Origin: CAXBNB01 sp040151475
GTDB lineage: Bacteria; Bacteroidota; Bacteroidia; Cytophagales; Cyclobacteriaceae
Assembly: GCF_040151475.1 (NCBI RefSeq)
Contig: NZ_JBDKWG010000123.1
Span: forward strand, 43,800-107,799
DNA length: 64,000 bases
Direction: 5' to 3'
The position numbers and the translations under genes were made by a program. Below the pieces are notes generated by a model that saw nothing but the letters and a program-made list of their open reading frames with translations, was not told the origin of the DNA and did no database searches. Of the stretch, positions 43,682 to 52,821 are shown piece by piece. Position 1 is the stretch's first letter, and each line of letters starts with the position of its first letter.

Positions 43682-46114
43682 TTACTTTCCAGCTACTACC
43701 TTTTCCGGCTCACCGGCTGTTTTCAGTTCGAGTTTGAGGCTGGCCTTATCACTTCCGGCAAACCGGCAATCCACTTTTATTTTGTGTGCTCCTTTGGCCA
43801 GAGTAAATTTAGATGGATCGACTTTTATGGTTTCCAGCAAATTCCAGTTTTGGTCATATAACGCTACTTCATCTCCTCCCGTGTATTTCAAATATTGGTT
43901 GGGTTTTACAGCAATGTCCAAATCAATTTTCTTAAAGTCATCAATCTCAATAAACAGTTTGGATGCTGTTGCTCCATTGGTGGTATTGAGGATAAATCCC
44001 AGTGGCTGTTGTCCGTAAGGGTTGTTAAAATCAAAAGTGGACCATACAGGCTCTCCCGGCTGGCGTACGATCAATTTATGTTCGAACCGCTGCACGCTAT
44101 AAGGAATCAGGTTCCAACTGTTGTCGGAGACAGTTTCAAGAGAAAATTCTGCCTTGATGTCTTCCATTCTTTTCTTTTGATCAGCAGAAAACGCTTTGGA
44201 CATCCTTGCCTTTTCCCACTGCTTTATTTTTTCCAGAATTTGATCTCCAAAACCATTTTTAGCGATCAGTCCTGCAGAGGTCACCAGCGAATAGCCCGCA
44301 TCAAAAGCCGCACTCCTGGCCAACATCCACTCTATGTCTTCAATGCTCGTATTGTCACGCATGCTAAACCAACCGAGCATACACGGGATGAAATTACGAC
44401 GGAAATAGTCCTGATTGAGCAGCCTGTAAGAGGTCTGGCTTTCCCGGAATCCGGCATACCAGGGCTCCCCCCAGTTCATGCGGGTAAACATATGCCAGAA
44501 ATAATGACCAGGTCTGCTGGCATCCATGATGTAGTCATTCCTGATTTCCGGATTCAGATTATCAAACCAGTTTTTGACAAAAAGTGCTTCTCCATAAGCA
44601 CCCATGCCTGTCGATGCATTTCCTTCCAATCCATCAAATGAAATTTGCCTGAGTCCGGTCTGGTTGTACAACTCAGCCAGCTTGCCAGACACTTCGACAG
44701 ACAAGTTCGCATTTGTTAAAAATGTTTTGTAGCCATGATCAGCCAGTTTGGATATCTTATCACCCTTGCCATGTGAAGAAACATTCGTATCGAACGCACC
44801 CCTTTCACAATTCAACAGTACCCAGGGTTTTTCTTCAGACACACTCTCGTATCGGATGATCTCTTCTCCTACCACCACGGCATGCAGGCTGTTGTTTTTC
44901 ATCTGATTAAAGAAATCCGGACTCTCAATCTCAATATTCTTTTCCTTGTCATCTATTGCTTTCACCAATGTACTTGAGCCTACTTTTGCCAATCGCTGAT
45001 CCGGCACTGGGGTAACATAGGGATCGTTGGTGGTGATGAAATTGGACAAGGTGTGCGCACCTACCTTAAGCCCTGCTTTTTCGGCTTTCTCCACACACAT
45101 TTTCATGCTTTCCCAATTGTCTGGAAATCCATTTTCATGCAAATCAAAATGTCCCCAGTTTTCAAAAGGGCCTCCCTGATATAAATACTTCAGGCCTGCT
45201 TTTTTTGTCAATTCAATCGCATCATCTATATTTTCACTGTTGAATCCCTGAATCAAATAAGCAGCAGTAGCACTGGTAGCCCTTTTTGCCCACACGCCAT
45301 CCAGCATCGGGTGAGGTAAGTTTTCAGTCAATTCTATTTTTTCGATTACATCCAAAACTGTCTCCGGAGCGCATCCAAAAATGGCAATTTTGGATCCTAC
45401 GACTCCCTCATCGTCATAAGCCGGGGCAACATATTTTTCATGGTTCATGGCAGCCACTATCCTGTCTTTGGATCTGTCTCTGGTATAAGCCTGCAACGAG
45501 CTTCCGTATTCCTTTGGCAAGGCGGTATGCCCCCTGTACAAAATGTTCAATGAATCCGAAATATCCACCAGACTGGTAGTAGCAAAAATGTTGTAGGAAG
45601 GTGTAGAATCGTCTTCACTGGACGGGTATCCTCCAAGAGTACGAATGTTCAAAGCCTGAATGCCGATTGAAAATTCTTTATCCCTTACCACTCCAATGGT
45701 TTCACCTACTGTTTCTTTGATGGAGGTCTGAAATGGCCCCCATAGTACCAATTCCACTTTTTCTTTATTAGTCAATGAAAGCAATTCCAAAGTAAGATAA
45801 ACCTCCTTGCTCTCAATTTTGACTTCAGCTACCACACCATTCAATGGATAAGTCAGTGTAATGACTCCCTTGTTTTCATCGAATTCTGCTGTTTCCGGGT
45901 ATTCCAGTTTTCCACGGACTCTAATCGCAAGCAGTGCATTTTCATTGTCCATTCTGGCATAATTCACTGCACTTTTATTACTGGTTAACTGGGTGATTTG
46001 TCCTTTCTTATTGAAACCCAAAGTAAAGCCCCCAGATGAAAATTCATTTCCGTTTTGACTGCATGCCCCCGCTACAAACAGGACAAAAACAAGGTATAAG
46101 TACCTGAAATTCAT
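43682..46114 (-). CDS. Large secreted protein of an unrecognised family (family A), probably carbohydrate-active
   Basis: An 810-aa lipoprotein from the ATG at 46112-46114, which opens the signal MNFRYLYLVFVLFVAGAC. An N-terminal beta-sandwich (~20-260) leads to a central region with barrel-like features: AKRATSATAAYLIQGFNSEN, GLKYLYQGGPFENWGHFDLH and ISFDGLEG with a candidate catalytic Asp near 494. The beta-rich C-terminus (KIKVDCRFAGSDKASLKLEL) may bind sugar. It shares an ordered series of blocks with the protein at 50500-52773 (GETIGVVRD/GEIIGVARD, ENLPHPMLDGVW/EDLPYPTIGGKW, LLNCERGAFDT/LLNVKRGYWDT). Last gene of PUL 2. A glycosidase or lyase role is inference. Confidence 0.6.
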   Translation of the reverse strand: MNFRYLYLVFVLFVAGACSQNGNEFSSGGFTLGFNKKGQITQLTSNKSAVNYARMDNENALLAIRVRGKLEYPETAEFDENKGVITLTYPLNGVVAEVKIESKEVYLTLELLSLTNKEKVELVLWGPFQTSIKETVGETIGVVRDKEFSIGIQALNIRTLGGYPSSEDDSTPSYNIFATTSLVDISDSLNILYRGHTALPKEYGSSLQAYTRDRSKDRIVAAMNHEKYVAPAYDDEGVVGSKIAIFGCAPETVLDVIEKIELTENLPHPMLDGVWAKRATSATAAYLIQGFNSENIDDAIELTKKAGLKYLYQGGPFENWGHFDLHENGFPDNWESMKMCVEKAEKAGLKVGAHTLSNFITTNDPYVTPVPDQRLAKVGSSTLVKAIDDKEKNIEIESPDFFNQMKNNSLHAVVVGEEIIRYESVSEEKPWVLLNCERGAFDTNVSSHGKGDKISKLADHGYKTFLTNANLSVEVSGKLAELYNQTGLRQISFDGLEGNASTGMGAYGEALFVKNWFDNLNPEIRNDYIMDASRPGHYFWHMFTRMNWGEPWYAGFRESQTSYRLLNQDYFRRNFIPCMLGWFSMRDNTSIEDIEWMLARSAAFDAGYSLVTSAGLIAKNGFGDQILEKIKQWEKARMSKAFSADQKKRMEDIKAEFSLETVSDNSWNLIPYSVQRFEHKLIVRQPGEPVWSTFDFNNPYGQQPLGFILNTTNGATASKLFIEIDDFKKIDLDIAVKPNQYLKYTGGDEVALYDQNWNLLETIKVDPSKFTLAKGAHKIKVDCRFAGSDKASLKLELKTAGEPEKVVAGK

Positions 46115-46145
46115 AATATATCTCTTTTTAATTTGTTTCACAATC

Positions 46146-48962
46146 TTATTCTATCACCAGCCATGTATTGCCCATAGCAGGTACTTCTATTTCAATTTCT
46201 ACAGAGTAGTCCCTGCTCAAAGTGTAGTTTTTAACTGATCCTTCTTTTTCTCTGATCTTAGCTGTATCCGTAAGTCCTGTATAATAAAGGGGTAACTTCA
46301 CCTTCTTCTTTATCGTCTCGTTTGTTGGATTAAAAAACATTGCAAAACCCTTTTCTTTCAGATCAGGGTTTACATGCATCATGCCATCAATGTCCCTGCC
46401 ATCGGCTCGTTTGATATGAACGATAGGGGAGTTTAAAATACTTCTGTATTTTTTGTACCACTCTACTACTCCTATAACCGTCTGTTTGGTTTTTTCGGTA
46501 TCGTACAATCTTGGCCCTCTGTAGCAAGCCTGGATTCCCATTCCATAGTTTTGTACCATGTGCGCTTCATAGGCATCCAAGTGATCGTTTAATGGTTCGA
46601 TAGTGGCTGCAGCTCCTCCTCCGTGGTATTGCACCAATGGCACAAAAGTCCAACTCATGCCAGGCAAGCGATCCCAGGTACCATCATAGATATTTTGACG
46701 GCCTAGCACCAACTGGCGTTCTCTTGGCAAAGACCAGTTGACTTCACGGTATCCAATGCCATTTTTCGTACTGCCACTCAGATAGTACCAATCCGGAATA
46801 TTAAGTGAGATGCCATTTTCATTGCTCCACTTGTAATAATCGGTGATCCTTTTCCATGCTTTCCATTGGGAATCTTCCAATCCCTCATGTGCCACATGTG
46901 AGGTCGAGGCACACAATTGTCCGGGGTAGGAACCGTCATGTTCCAAAAGATCAAAGCCTGTTTTTTCAAAAAAAGTAGTCAATTTTTCAAAGTAATCAAT
47001 CCCCCATTGGCTGTTGAGGCAGGGAGAACTTCCATGAATGACTCCTCCACGTTTGCCTGTCTCCGGGTTAATGACATCCACTTCTTCACTGATCCACCTG
47101 CTGGACAATAAAGAATACCCCCCCAATTCTACTCCCCTTTCATGAGCATAATCAGCAAATCCTTTGAATTTGGCTATATTATCATCCGAAAGGTCTTCCA
47201 TATTTAGTCCACTACCAAAGCTTAAAATCACCATTTCATAACCAACTTCTACACATTGATCTATGGCTGCCTTCACCTTTGTTTCATCGGTTGTGGTCAA
47301 ATGTAAAAACAAGGGATTCTCTGTGCTCCAGGGAGCCAGTATTTTATACATCCTGTTGGTTGCGAGCCCTTTTCTTTGACGGTCGTAGCTGTCATAGGGC
47401 AGTTCCCAAACTCTAAAAGATTCAAAGCCTGCCCCGGACTGAATGCTCTCATTTGGCCCGACAGGCAATCTGCATTCCATCAAACAAGGAGTCAATCTTC
47501 TATAATTAGCCTGTGAAGAATATTTTTCATCCTTTTCCCAATGCACCACTTTATTGGCATTTTTCATCGACATGGAATGAAATTCAAAATCACTTTCAAT
47601 GTGTATGTTGGGCAGTTCCCAGCCCGTTGTGCCCCTTTCCACAGAACTTTCGGGCTCTATCATTGCCAGCACCTCGCTGACAAAAGTATTGAGTTTGATG
47701 TCCTTGTTGCTTTCATTTTGGACAGTAAACCATTTACTGATCAACGGGATCCCATCATATATTTCGTAGTGGACTTCCACTTTGATCCCTTTTAAATCTT
47801 TGTGTGAGTAAACAAAAATAAGTTCTTTTCCTTTGGTTGGCTGTTTCTTCACCAGTGCCCATCTTTTGTTTTTCCAATTGATACGGGGCTTGATGTCCTC
47901 CACACGAAATGTTTCTACCTGAAAAGAACCAGCAGGGCTCCACATTTGATCCAACCATTCTTTCTTGAGGTAGGCGTATTCCACTTGCCCATCCAATCCA
48001 CCTATACTATATTCCTGTTCGTTGAAAGTCAGAGTTGCTTCAGGTCTTACGCCCCGAATCAGCGACTCACCAGTAGTCAGGTTTTTGAAATCAACCGTAG
48101 CACAATTGGGTGTCAACCTAAAGGTTCGACTTACCAATCCATTTGACAAAATGATTTCTTTGTCATTTTCACCTTGCAAAACAGAAGAAGGCAAATCAAC
48201 ATTTTTCACCAGCCAATCTTCCCCAACACCATTAAGGTACTTTTCGCTGACCTTTGGCAATTGCTTCATCATTGGTGCAATAGTATTGGTAAATACAGCA
48301 TCCGCTTTTTTCATTCTACTGAGGTAATTGCCATCTACCATTTGCGGTTGAAAGCCACTAAAGTATAATGTAGCATCGGCCCATACTGCATGATCGCCAG
48401 ACACGCCATCCCCGGCATCCTCCACAATCAATTCCAGTATCTGAACTCCTTTGACATTGACCTCTACTGAAACAGCTTTACTGCCACCTTTTATTTTCTT
48501 ACTCTTCCACATTTCCTTTCCATCGCCAAACACCAGAAAACGAACAGAACCTTTACCGATAGCTTCTTGGGTATTGGCAATTCCTACGAAACGGCTTTCC
48601 TTTTCACCTTCCAGATAAAAAAGCTTGTTTCCATCTCCCAATGCGTTGAATTTAACCTCTCCATCCAAATCATGCTGATCCTGTATGCCCATATTAGCTG
48701 AAAATTTTTCTGATTTTCCATCCAGAAAGACCAATATTTTACTTCCTGAAAGAGTTCCTATCCCATTAGAATAAGATTCTCCGGATATCTGAATTTTCTC
48801 ACCATTTATTGCCCTGTTCTTTTGAGCGGACCACCAGGGTTGTTCTACCTTTTTCAGGTCAAGATTTGATAGTTTGAGTTGATCTAAAGTGGCATCCTGT
48901 GCTCTTACCAAAGAAGTAATGCAAAATAACACTAGTATAATTTTTAGCTTTTTGAAATTCAT
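46146..48962 (-). CDS. Putative glycoside hydrolase with N-terminal NPCBM-like carbohydrate-binding module
   Basis: A 938-aa exported protein (signal MNFKKLKIILVLFCITSLVRAQ). Residues ~25-200 look like an NPCBM/NEW2 module (NGIGTLSGSKILVFLDGK, FSANMGIQDQHDLDGEVKF, FLVFGDGKEMWKS). A beta-sandwich (~260-480) precedes a barrel-like catalytic region similar in layout to clan GH-D/GH36-type enzymes: YEMVILSFGSGLNME, ELGGYSLLSSRW, and DLLEHDGSYPG with a candidate nucleophile Asp676. A C-terminal beta domain closes it. The exact GH family could not be fixed. It lies between the two PUL 2 genes of families A and GH29-like. Confidence 0.65.
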   Translation of the reverse strand: MNFKKLKIILVLFCITSLVRAQDATLDQLKLSNLDLKKVEQPWWSAQKNRAINGEKIQISGESYSNGIGTLSGSKILVFLDGKSEKFSANMGIQDQHDLDGEVKFNALGDGNKLFYLEGEKESRFVGIANTQEAIGKGSVRFLVFGDGKEMWKSKKIKGGSKAVSVEVNVKGVQILELIVEDAGDGVSGDHAVWADATLYFSGFQPQMVDGNYLSRMKKADAVFTNTIAPMMKQLPKVSEKYLNGVGEDWLVKNVDLPSSVLQGENDKEIILSNGLVSRTFRLTPNCATVDFKNLTTGESLIRGVRPEATLTFNEQEYSIGGLDGQVEYAYLKKEWLDQMWSPAGSFQVETFRVEDIKPRINWKNKRWALVKKQPTKGKELIFVYSHKDLKGIKVEVHYEIYDGIPLISKWFTVQNESNKDIKLNTFVSEVLAMIEPESSVERGTTGWELPNIHIESDFEFHSMSMKNANKVVHWEKDEKYSSQANYRRLTPCLMECRLPVGPNESIQSGAGFESFRVWELPYDSYDRQRKGLATNRMYKILAPWSTENPLFLHLTTTDETKVKAAIDQCVEVGYEMVILSFGSGLNMEDLSDDNIAKFKGFADYAHERGVELGGYSLLSSRWISEEVDVINPETGKRGGVIHGSSPCLNSQWGIDYFEKLTTFFEKTGFDLLEHDGSYPGQLCASTSHVAHEGLEDSQWKAWKRITDYYKWSNENGISLNIPDWYYLSGSTKNGIGYREVNWSLPRERQLVLGRQNIYDGTWDRLPGMSWTFVPLVQYHGGGAAATIEPLNDHLDAYEAHMVQNYGMGIQACYRGPRLYDTEKTKQTVIGVVEWYKKYRSILNSPIVHIKRADGRDIDGMMHVNPDLKEKGFAMFFNPTNETIKKKVKLPLYYTGLTDTAKIREKEGSVKNYTLSRDYSVEIEIEVPAMGNTWLVIE

Positions 48963-49167
48963 TTTGTTAATTCAATAAGTATAGTTTAACTAAAATCTAA
49001 TATTCTCACTGCCCTGATTGTAGGCTTACTTCAAATTGACTTGAGTATTTAAATGACTTACCTGATAACACATCAGCCTTGTTGAGAGGTGACGAAATCT
49101 TGTATGACATATACTTTTATTTTTCTTATTGTCTGAAATTGAAAAATGTATAATGTGATTGATGGTT

Positions 49168-50448
49168 TTATAATGTCCTTCCCAGCTTTTGACCCACCGC
49201 TTTGATCTGGTCTAAATGGTTTGACAGGATTTCTCCTTGCGCATTGGTCACTACTTCCAGGCACAGGACTCCTTGATTATTTACTATTTTTTGCGCTTTT
49301 TCAGTAAGTGAATCGGTTTGAAACTGCTGGCCATGTCCACCCCATTTTTCACCTAAGTAGGTGAACAAAAACCACTGGACACCATCTTCCACCCAACGGT
49401 TTGTTGGGAATTCATCAATGGTCGCCTTTTCTCCCGAAGTATAATCCCCATAGGGCGTATTGGCATGAATTTTCCCAAAACCACTATTGAAAGTTACAAT
49501 ACTGTTTTTGTTTCCTGCTTTGGCGGCAAGTGTGTGCGTGCTGATATTGTGCGCCAATGACATGTCCATACGTGTACTTCTGATGCCATTCCAGGAATAC
49601 AACCCATCAAACCACCAACCTTTTACTCCTTGTCCATAGCGCACACTCCATTCCCGAATCATACTTTCCAGAATAGGTTGGTTGAACTGGCTTGTTGCCG
49701 AATCCTTTTTATAAGCATACTTGAATTTCTCCGATACCAATTCATTGTTGATGGGAGGATTGCTGGGCAAATAAAGTATCAATGGAATGTTGTACTGATC
49801 GAGTGCATTGATCAAATCCATAGGTAAATCTCTGTTGGAACATAGTTCCCCTGGCTTTACTCCCAAAGCCTTGTTATATGCTGAATTTGGAGAGCAATAA
49901 TATCCTGAGTTTTGCCCTAAAGTAAACATCACAAATCCAGCTCCTGCCTCATTGGCCTGGCTGGCAAATTTTGCTGCATCAAAACTATCCACTGCTTCGT
50001 TCCATTCTTTTGCTCCTCCTTCCGGCACAATGGCTGGCTTTAAATAATGAACCATAATACCATAGCCAGCATCACGCATCCAGTCGGTATTGGGGTTTCC
50101 ATTGATCTCAACAGGTTTTAACGAAACTACTGAAACGGTAACCATTTTTTCAGAACCTTTCAATGAATAGGTCAAATCACACTTAATATATTTGTCCTTA
50201 TAAGATGTGAGCAATACTATGTCTTTGGTAAATATTCCCGGCAACTTTTCCCACTGCCCATCTGGAGAAGCTCCCAGATACCAAGAATACTGTTCTTCTT
50301 CGATATCTCCTGGTAAACTACCTTGTACACTCACAACGTTTTTTGCATACAAATTACCCTCTATGGACAGGTCAACTTTCCCGTCTGGCATACATCCTGC
50401 TTGCAACAAGAAAAGAACTAACGAGTAAAAACTATATTTTTTTATCAT
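49168..50448 (-). CDS. GH29-like (alpha-L-fucosidase-like) lipoprotein
   Basis: A 426-aa lipoprotein (LFLLQAGC, Cys19). Residues ~25-115 form an Ig-like or fibronectin-like beta domain (QYSWYLGASPDGQWEKLPG). The barrel begins MRDAGYGIMVHYLKPAIVPEGG, continues FDAAKFASQANEAGAGFVMFTLGQNSGYYCSPN, and places a predicted nucleophile Asp281 in GWWFDGLYSW. These blocks match the GH29 scheme, but the substrate-binding His and Trp residues differ from classical fucosidases, so the sugar removed may not be fucose. Upstream gap of 51 bases to family B gene; 205 bases without a gene follow downstream. Confidence 0.7.
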   Translation of the reverse strand: MIKKYSFYSLVLFLLQAGCMPDGKVDLSIEGNLYAKNVVSVQGSLPGDIEEEQYSWYLGASPDGQWEKLPGIFTKDIVLLTSYKDKYIKCDLTYSLKGSEKMVTVSVVSLKPVEINGNPNTDWMRDAGYGIMVHYLKPAIVPEGGAKEWNEAVDSFDAAKFASQANEAGAGFVMFTLGQNSGYYCSPNSAYNKALGVKPGELCSNRDLPMDLINALDQYNIPLILYLPSNPPINNELVSEKFKYAYKKDSATSQFNQPILESMIREWSVRYGQGVKGWWFDGLYSWNGIRSTRMDMSLAHNISTHTLAAKAGNKNSIVTFNSGFGKIHANTPYGDYTSGEKATIDEFPTNRWVEDGVQWFLFTYLGEKWGGHGQQFQTDSLTEKAQKIVNNQGVLCLEVVTNAQGEILSNHLDQIKAVGQKLGRTL

Positions 50449-50499
50449 GTTGGGAATTTAATGAAGTTTAAGTTGGGTTATTACAATTATTTGGTTCCA

Positions 50500-52773
50500 C
50501 TACCCTTTTCCTTTAGTCAAGATTATAGGATTCGTTTTTTTTACGCCGTTGACCTTTTCATATAGCTTCCAAGTATCCTCATTATCCCCTTTTTCCAGAA
50601 CCCAGCTTTTAGACGGATCTGCTAAAAGTTTTTTTACATGTCGAGGAAAAGCATTGGCTGCCCTGGCATCTTCCCATGTTCTGATGGTTTTAAAAATAGC
50701 ATCCTTCTGAGGGCAACTCTCAACATCTTTCTGATTTAGTTTCATGCTGTATGTAGTACCTACACCTACAGAAATGGCTTGTATGTGCTCGTATTGCTCA
50801 ACGGTTGAGTTGGCGTTTATGGCAAAATTCATTCCCATTCCTACCGGGAAAAAATTAGCATAGGTTACGTCTCGAAGGTCTTTGCCCTGACTAGTCGTAC
50901 TGCCCCACTCTCTTGTTTCTACATCGTATAAGTTTTTACCTCCTCCCACATTCCATATACTTTGACAGTGCCAGGAACCTTCAGACAAGGTAGCTCCAGT
51001 AAAACGTATGTGTGAAATACCAAGGGTTTCTGCCCTTTCAAACATTGTTCTAAAAAACCGTTTGGCAGAGTAGTATCCATGTCCATTGTTGAACAAAAAC
51101 TCCTGCCCATCAAAATCATAATATCCTAATCCGTTAATAAAGCAAACATCAGCATAGTATTTGGCAATTTCATCCTGAAGTTCCATATTGGGTATCAAGC
51201 CATCGTAACCATAGTTTAATGTTACCTGAAGTTTGTATATAGTATCGTTCGCCTGATGTTGGGCGGGTGTGGTATCCCAGTATCCACGTTTTACATTTAA
51301 AAGTCTGTAGGGTTCATTTTCTGAAACACCAAGGTAATGAATAAGCTCCTTACCTATTTTTACCATATTCAAATTTTGCGCATGCCCCTCCCAACTGGAA
51401 ATCTCTTCTAAATACGTAGGATCATCTACTATGACAATCGTATCGGTAGGACTTATACTTTTAACCAACAAACGTTTTTGTTGATAACATAAACTATCAC
51501 TGGGAACAGGGCTGGCATCTTTGGTTCCGGGAGCCAAAGCAGTTGTTATTGGGGTTCGTCCAATGGTAATACCATACTTTGCTGCCATTTCGGAAAATTC
51601 TTTGTGAGATTTGTTTCCCGCCGTTAACTTAATGGGCTTATTCTCAAATTTTCTCCCATCAATATAACCTCCATTCCCACGATCAGGCCTTATAAAGCCT
51701 TGATCATACAAGCTGATGGTTTTAAAACCCAATCTCGATGTGTAGGAGATAATACTGTCGTACAATCCACCACTAGTGATCGCATCGGGAACAAAAGCAG
51801 TAGGATCTTTCACCCATTTACCACCGATTGTTGGATAAGGCAGGTCTTCCGACAATACAATGTCTTGAATCACATCCATTAATGCTGTATTATCAGGACT
51901 ACCCCATAAAGCGACCGAAGAACCGATATAGTCTATTCCAGGCAATGGCTGAACCTCCAGGTGGTTTGGGGTATTGGCAGCCATATTGGGTATAAGTGAG
52001 TAATACACTTCTCTTTTAAAAGACCGATCTCTTGAATGATAACTTATTGAAATATTTCCTTTTTCATCCACTACAGCTCCATTTCCATAGACGATTCTAT
52101 AGTAGGGTTCTTTATGGGCATAAAAAGCCACATCGCTGATACCGTCACCACCAAGTGTGAAAACTTGTCCTTCATGCAAATGGCCGGGCAAGGGAAAAGT
52201 TTCGGCATCCGGACTATGAATAACATACTGAAAAGGGGCTGCATCAGCAATGGTTTCAGCATTACCGCTTAGTGTATTGTCGTTGAGGGCAAACATGCCA
52301 ATGGCGTAATTCACCACTTCACTGGTATCTCTGGCCACTCCTATTATTTCGCCAAATAGATTGTTAATGTTTGTATGATATGCTCCCCATTCAATACCGT
52401 CAACTCCATTTCGGGGAGACAGGGATTCAAGTGTCAGCTTAAAATATTTCTCTTTAGGAATCAGACTGATTTCTGCTACCGAACCATTCGGATAATTCAA
52501 AGTCATTAGCTGTTCTGACTTATTGTACGCTGCTCGTTCAGGTTCGTAATAAGCTTTTTTCTTACCATCATATAGCCGCATCAAAGGTGATGGCTTGCCT
52601 TCAGGACTAAACTCCAGGTTTGGTGAAACCGTGGTATTTTTCATACTCGTTATAAACCCTTTGTTGCTTATTTGAACTTGAAAATAGTTCGTAGCAAAAT
52701 CCCATTCAGTTTGAGGGCTACAGCTAATCAGGAGTAGAATTACAATGGGTAAGGGTAGAATGTTTTTGTTCAT
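50500..52773 (-). CDS. Large secreted protein of an unrecognised family (family B), paralogue of 43682-46114
   Basis: A 757-aa lipoprotein (MNKNILPLPIVILLLISC, Cys18). Order of parts as in the paralogue: N-terminal beta-sandwich with GEIIGVARDTSE and YHSRDRSFKREV, then IGSSVALWGSPDNTALMDVIQDIVLSEDLPYP, a barrel-like middle, and YYDFDGQEF with candidate Asp555 aligned to SFDGLEG of the other. IRTWEDARAANAFP aligns with IKQWEKARMSKAFS. It lacks the C-terminal beta extension of the 810-aa relative. A role in glycan breakdown is suggested by the operon; no known GH or PL family was recognised. Confidence 0.6.
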   Translation of the reverse strand: MNKNILPLPIVILLLISCSPQTEWDFATNYFQVQISNKGFITSMKNTTVSPNLEFSPEGKPSPLMRLYDGKKKAYYEPERAAYNKSEQLMTLNYPNGSVAEISLIPKEKYFKLTLESLSPRNGVDGIEWGAYHTNINNLFGEIIGVARDTSEVVNYAIGMFALNDNTLSGNAETIADAAPFQYVIHSPDAETFPLPGHLHEGQVFTLGGDGISDVAFYAHKEPYYRIVYGNGAVVDEKGNISISYHSRDRSFKREVYYSLIPNMAANTPNHLEVQPLPGIDYIGSSVALWGSPDNTALMDVIQDIVLSEDLPYPTIGGKWVKDPTAFVPDAITSGGLYDSIISYTSRLGFKTISLYDQGFIRPDRGNGGYIDGRKFENKPIKLTAGNKSHKEFSEMAAKYGITIGRTPITTALAPGTKDASPVPSDSLCYQQKRLLVKSISPTDTIVIVDDPTYLEEISSWEGHAQNLNMVKIGKELIHYLGVSENEPYRLLNVKRGYWDTTPAQHQANDTIYKLQVTLNYGYDGLIPNMELQDEIAKYYADVCFINGLGYYDFDGQEFLFNNGHGYYSAKRFFRTMFERAETLGISHIRFTGATLSEGSWHCQSIWNVGGGKNLYDVETREWGSTTSQGKDLRDVTYANFFPVGMGMNFAINANSTVEQYEHIQAISVGVGTTYSMKLNQKDVESCPQKDAIFKTIRTWEDARAANAFPRHVKKLLADPSKSWVLEKGDNEDTWKLYEKVNGVKKTNPIILTKGKG

Positions 52774-52821
52774 TTTTAATTATTATATCCAATTAATAGT
52801 ACTGTAGGAATTATACTATTC

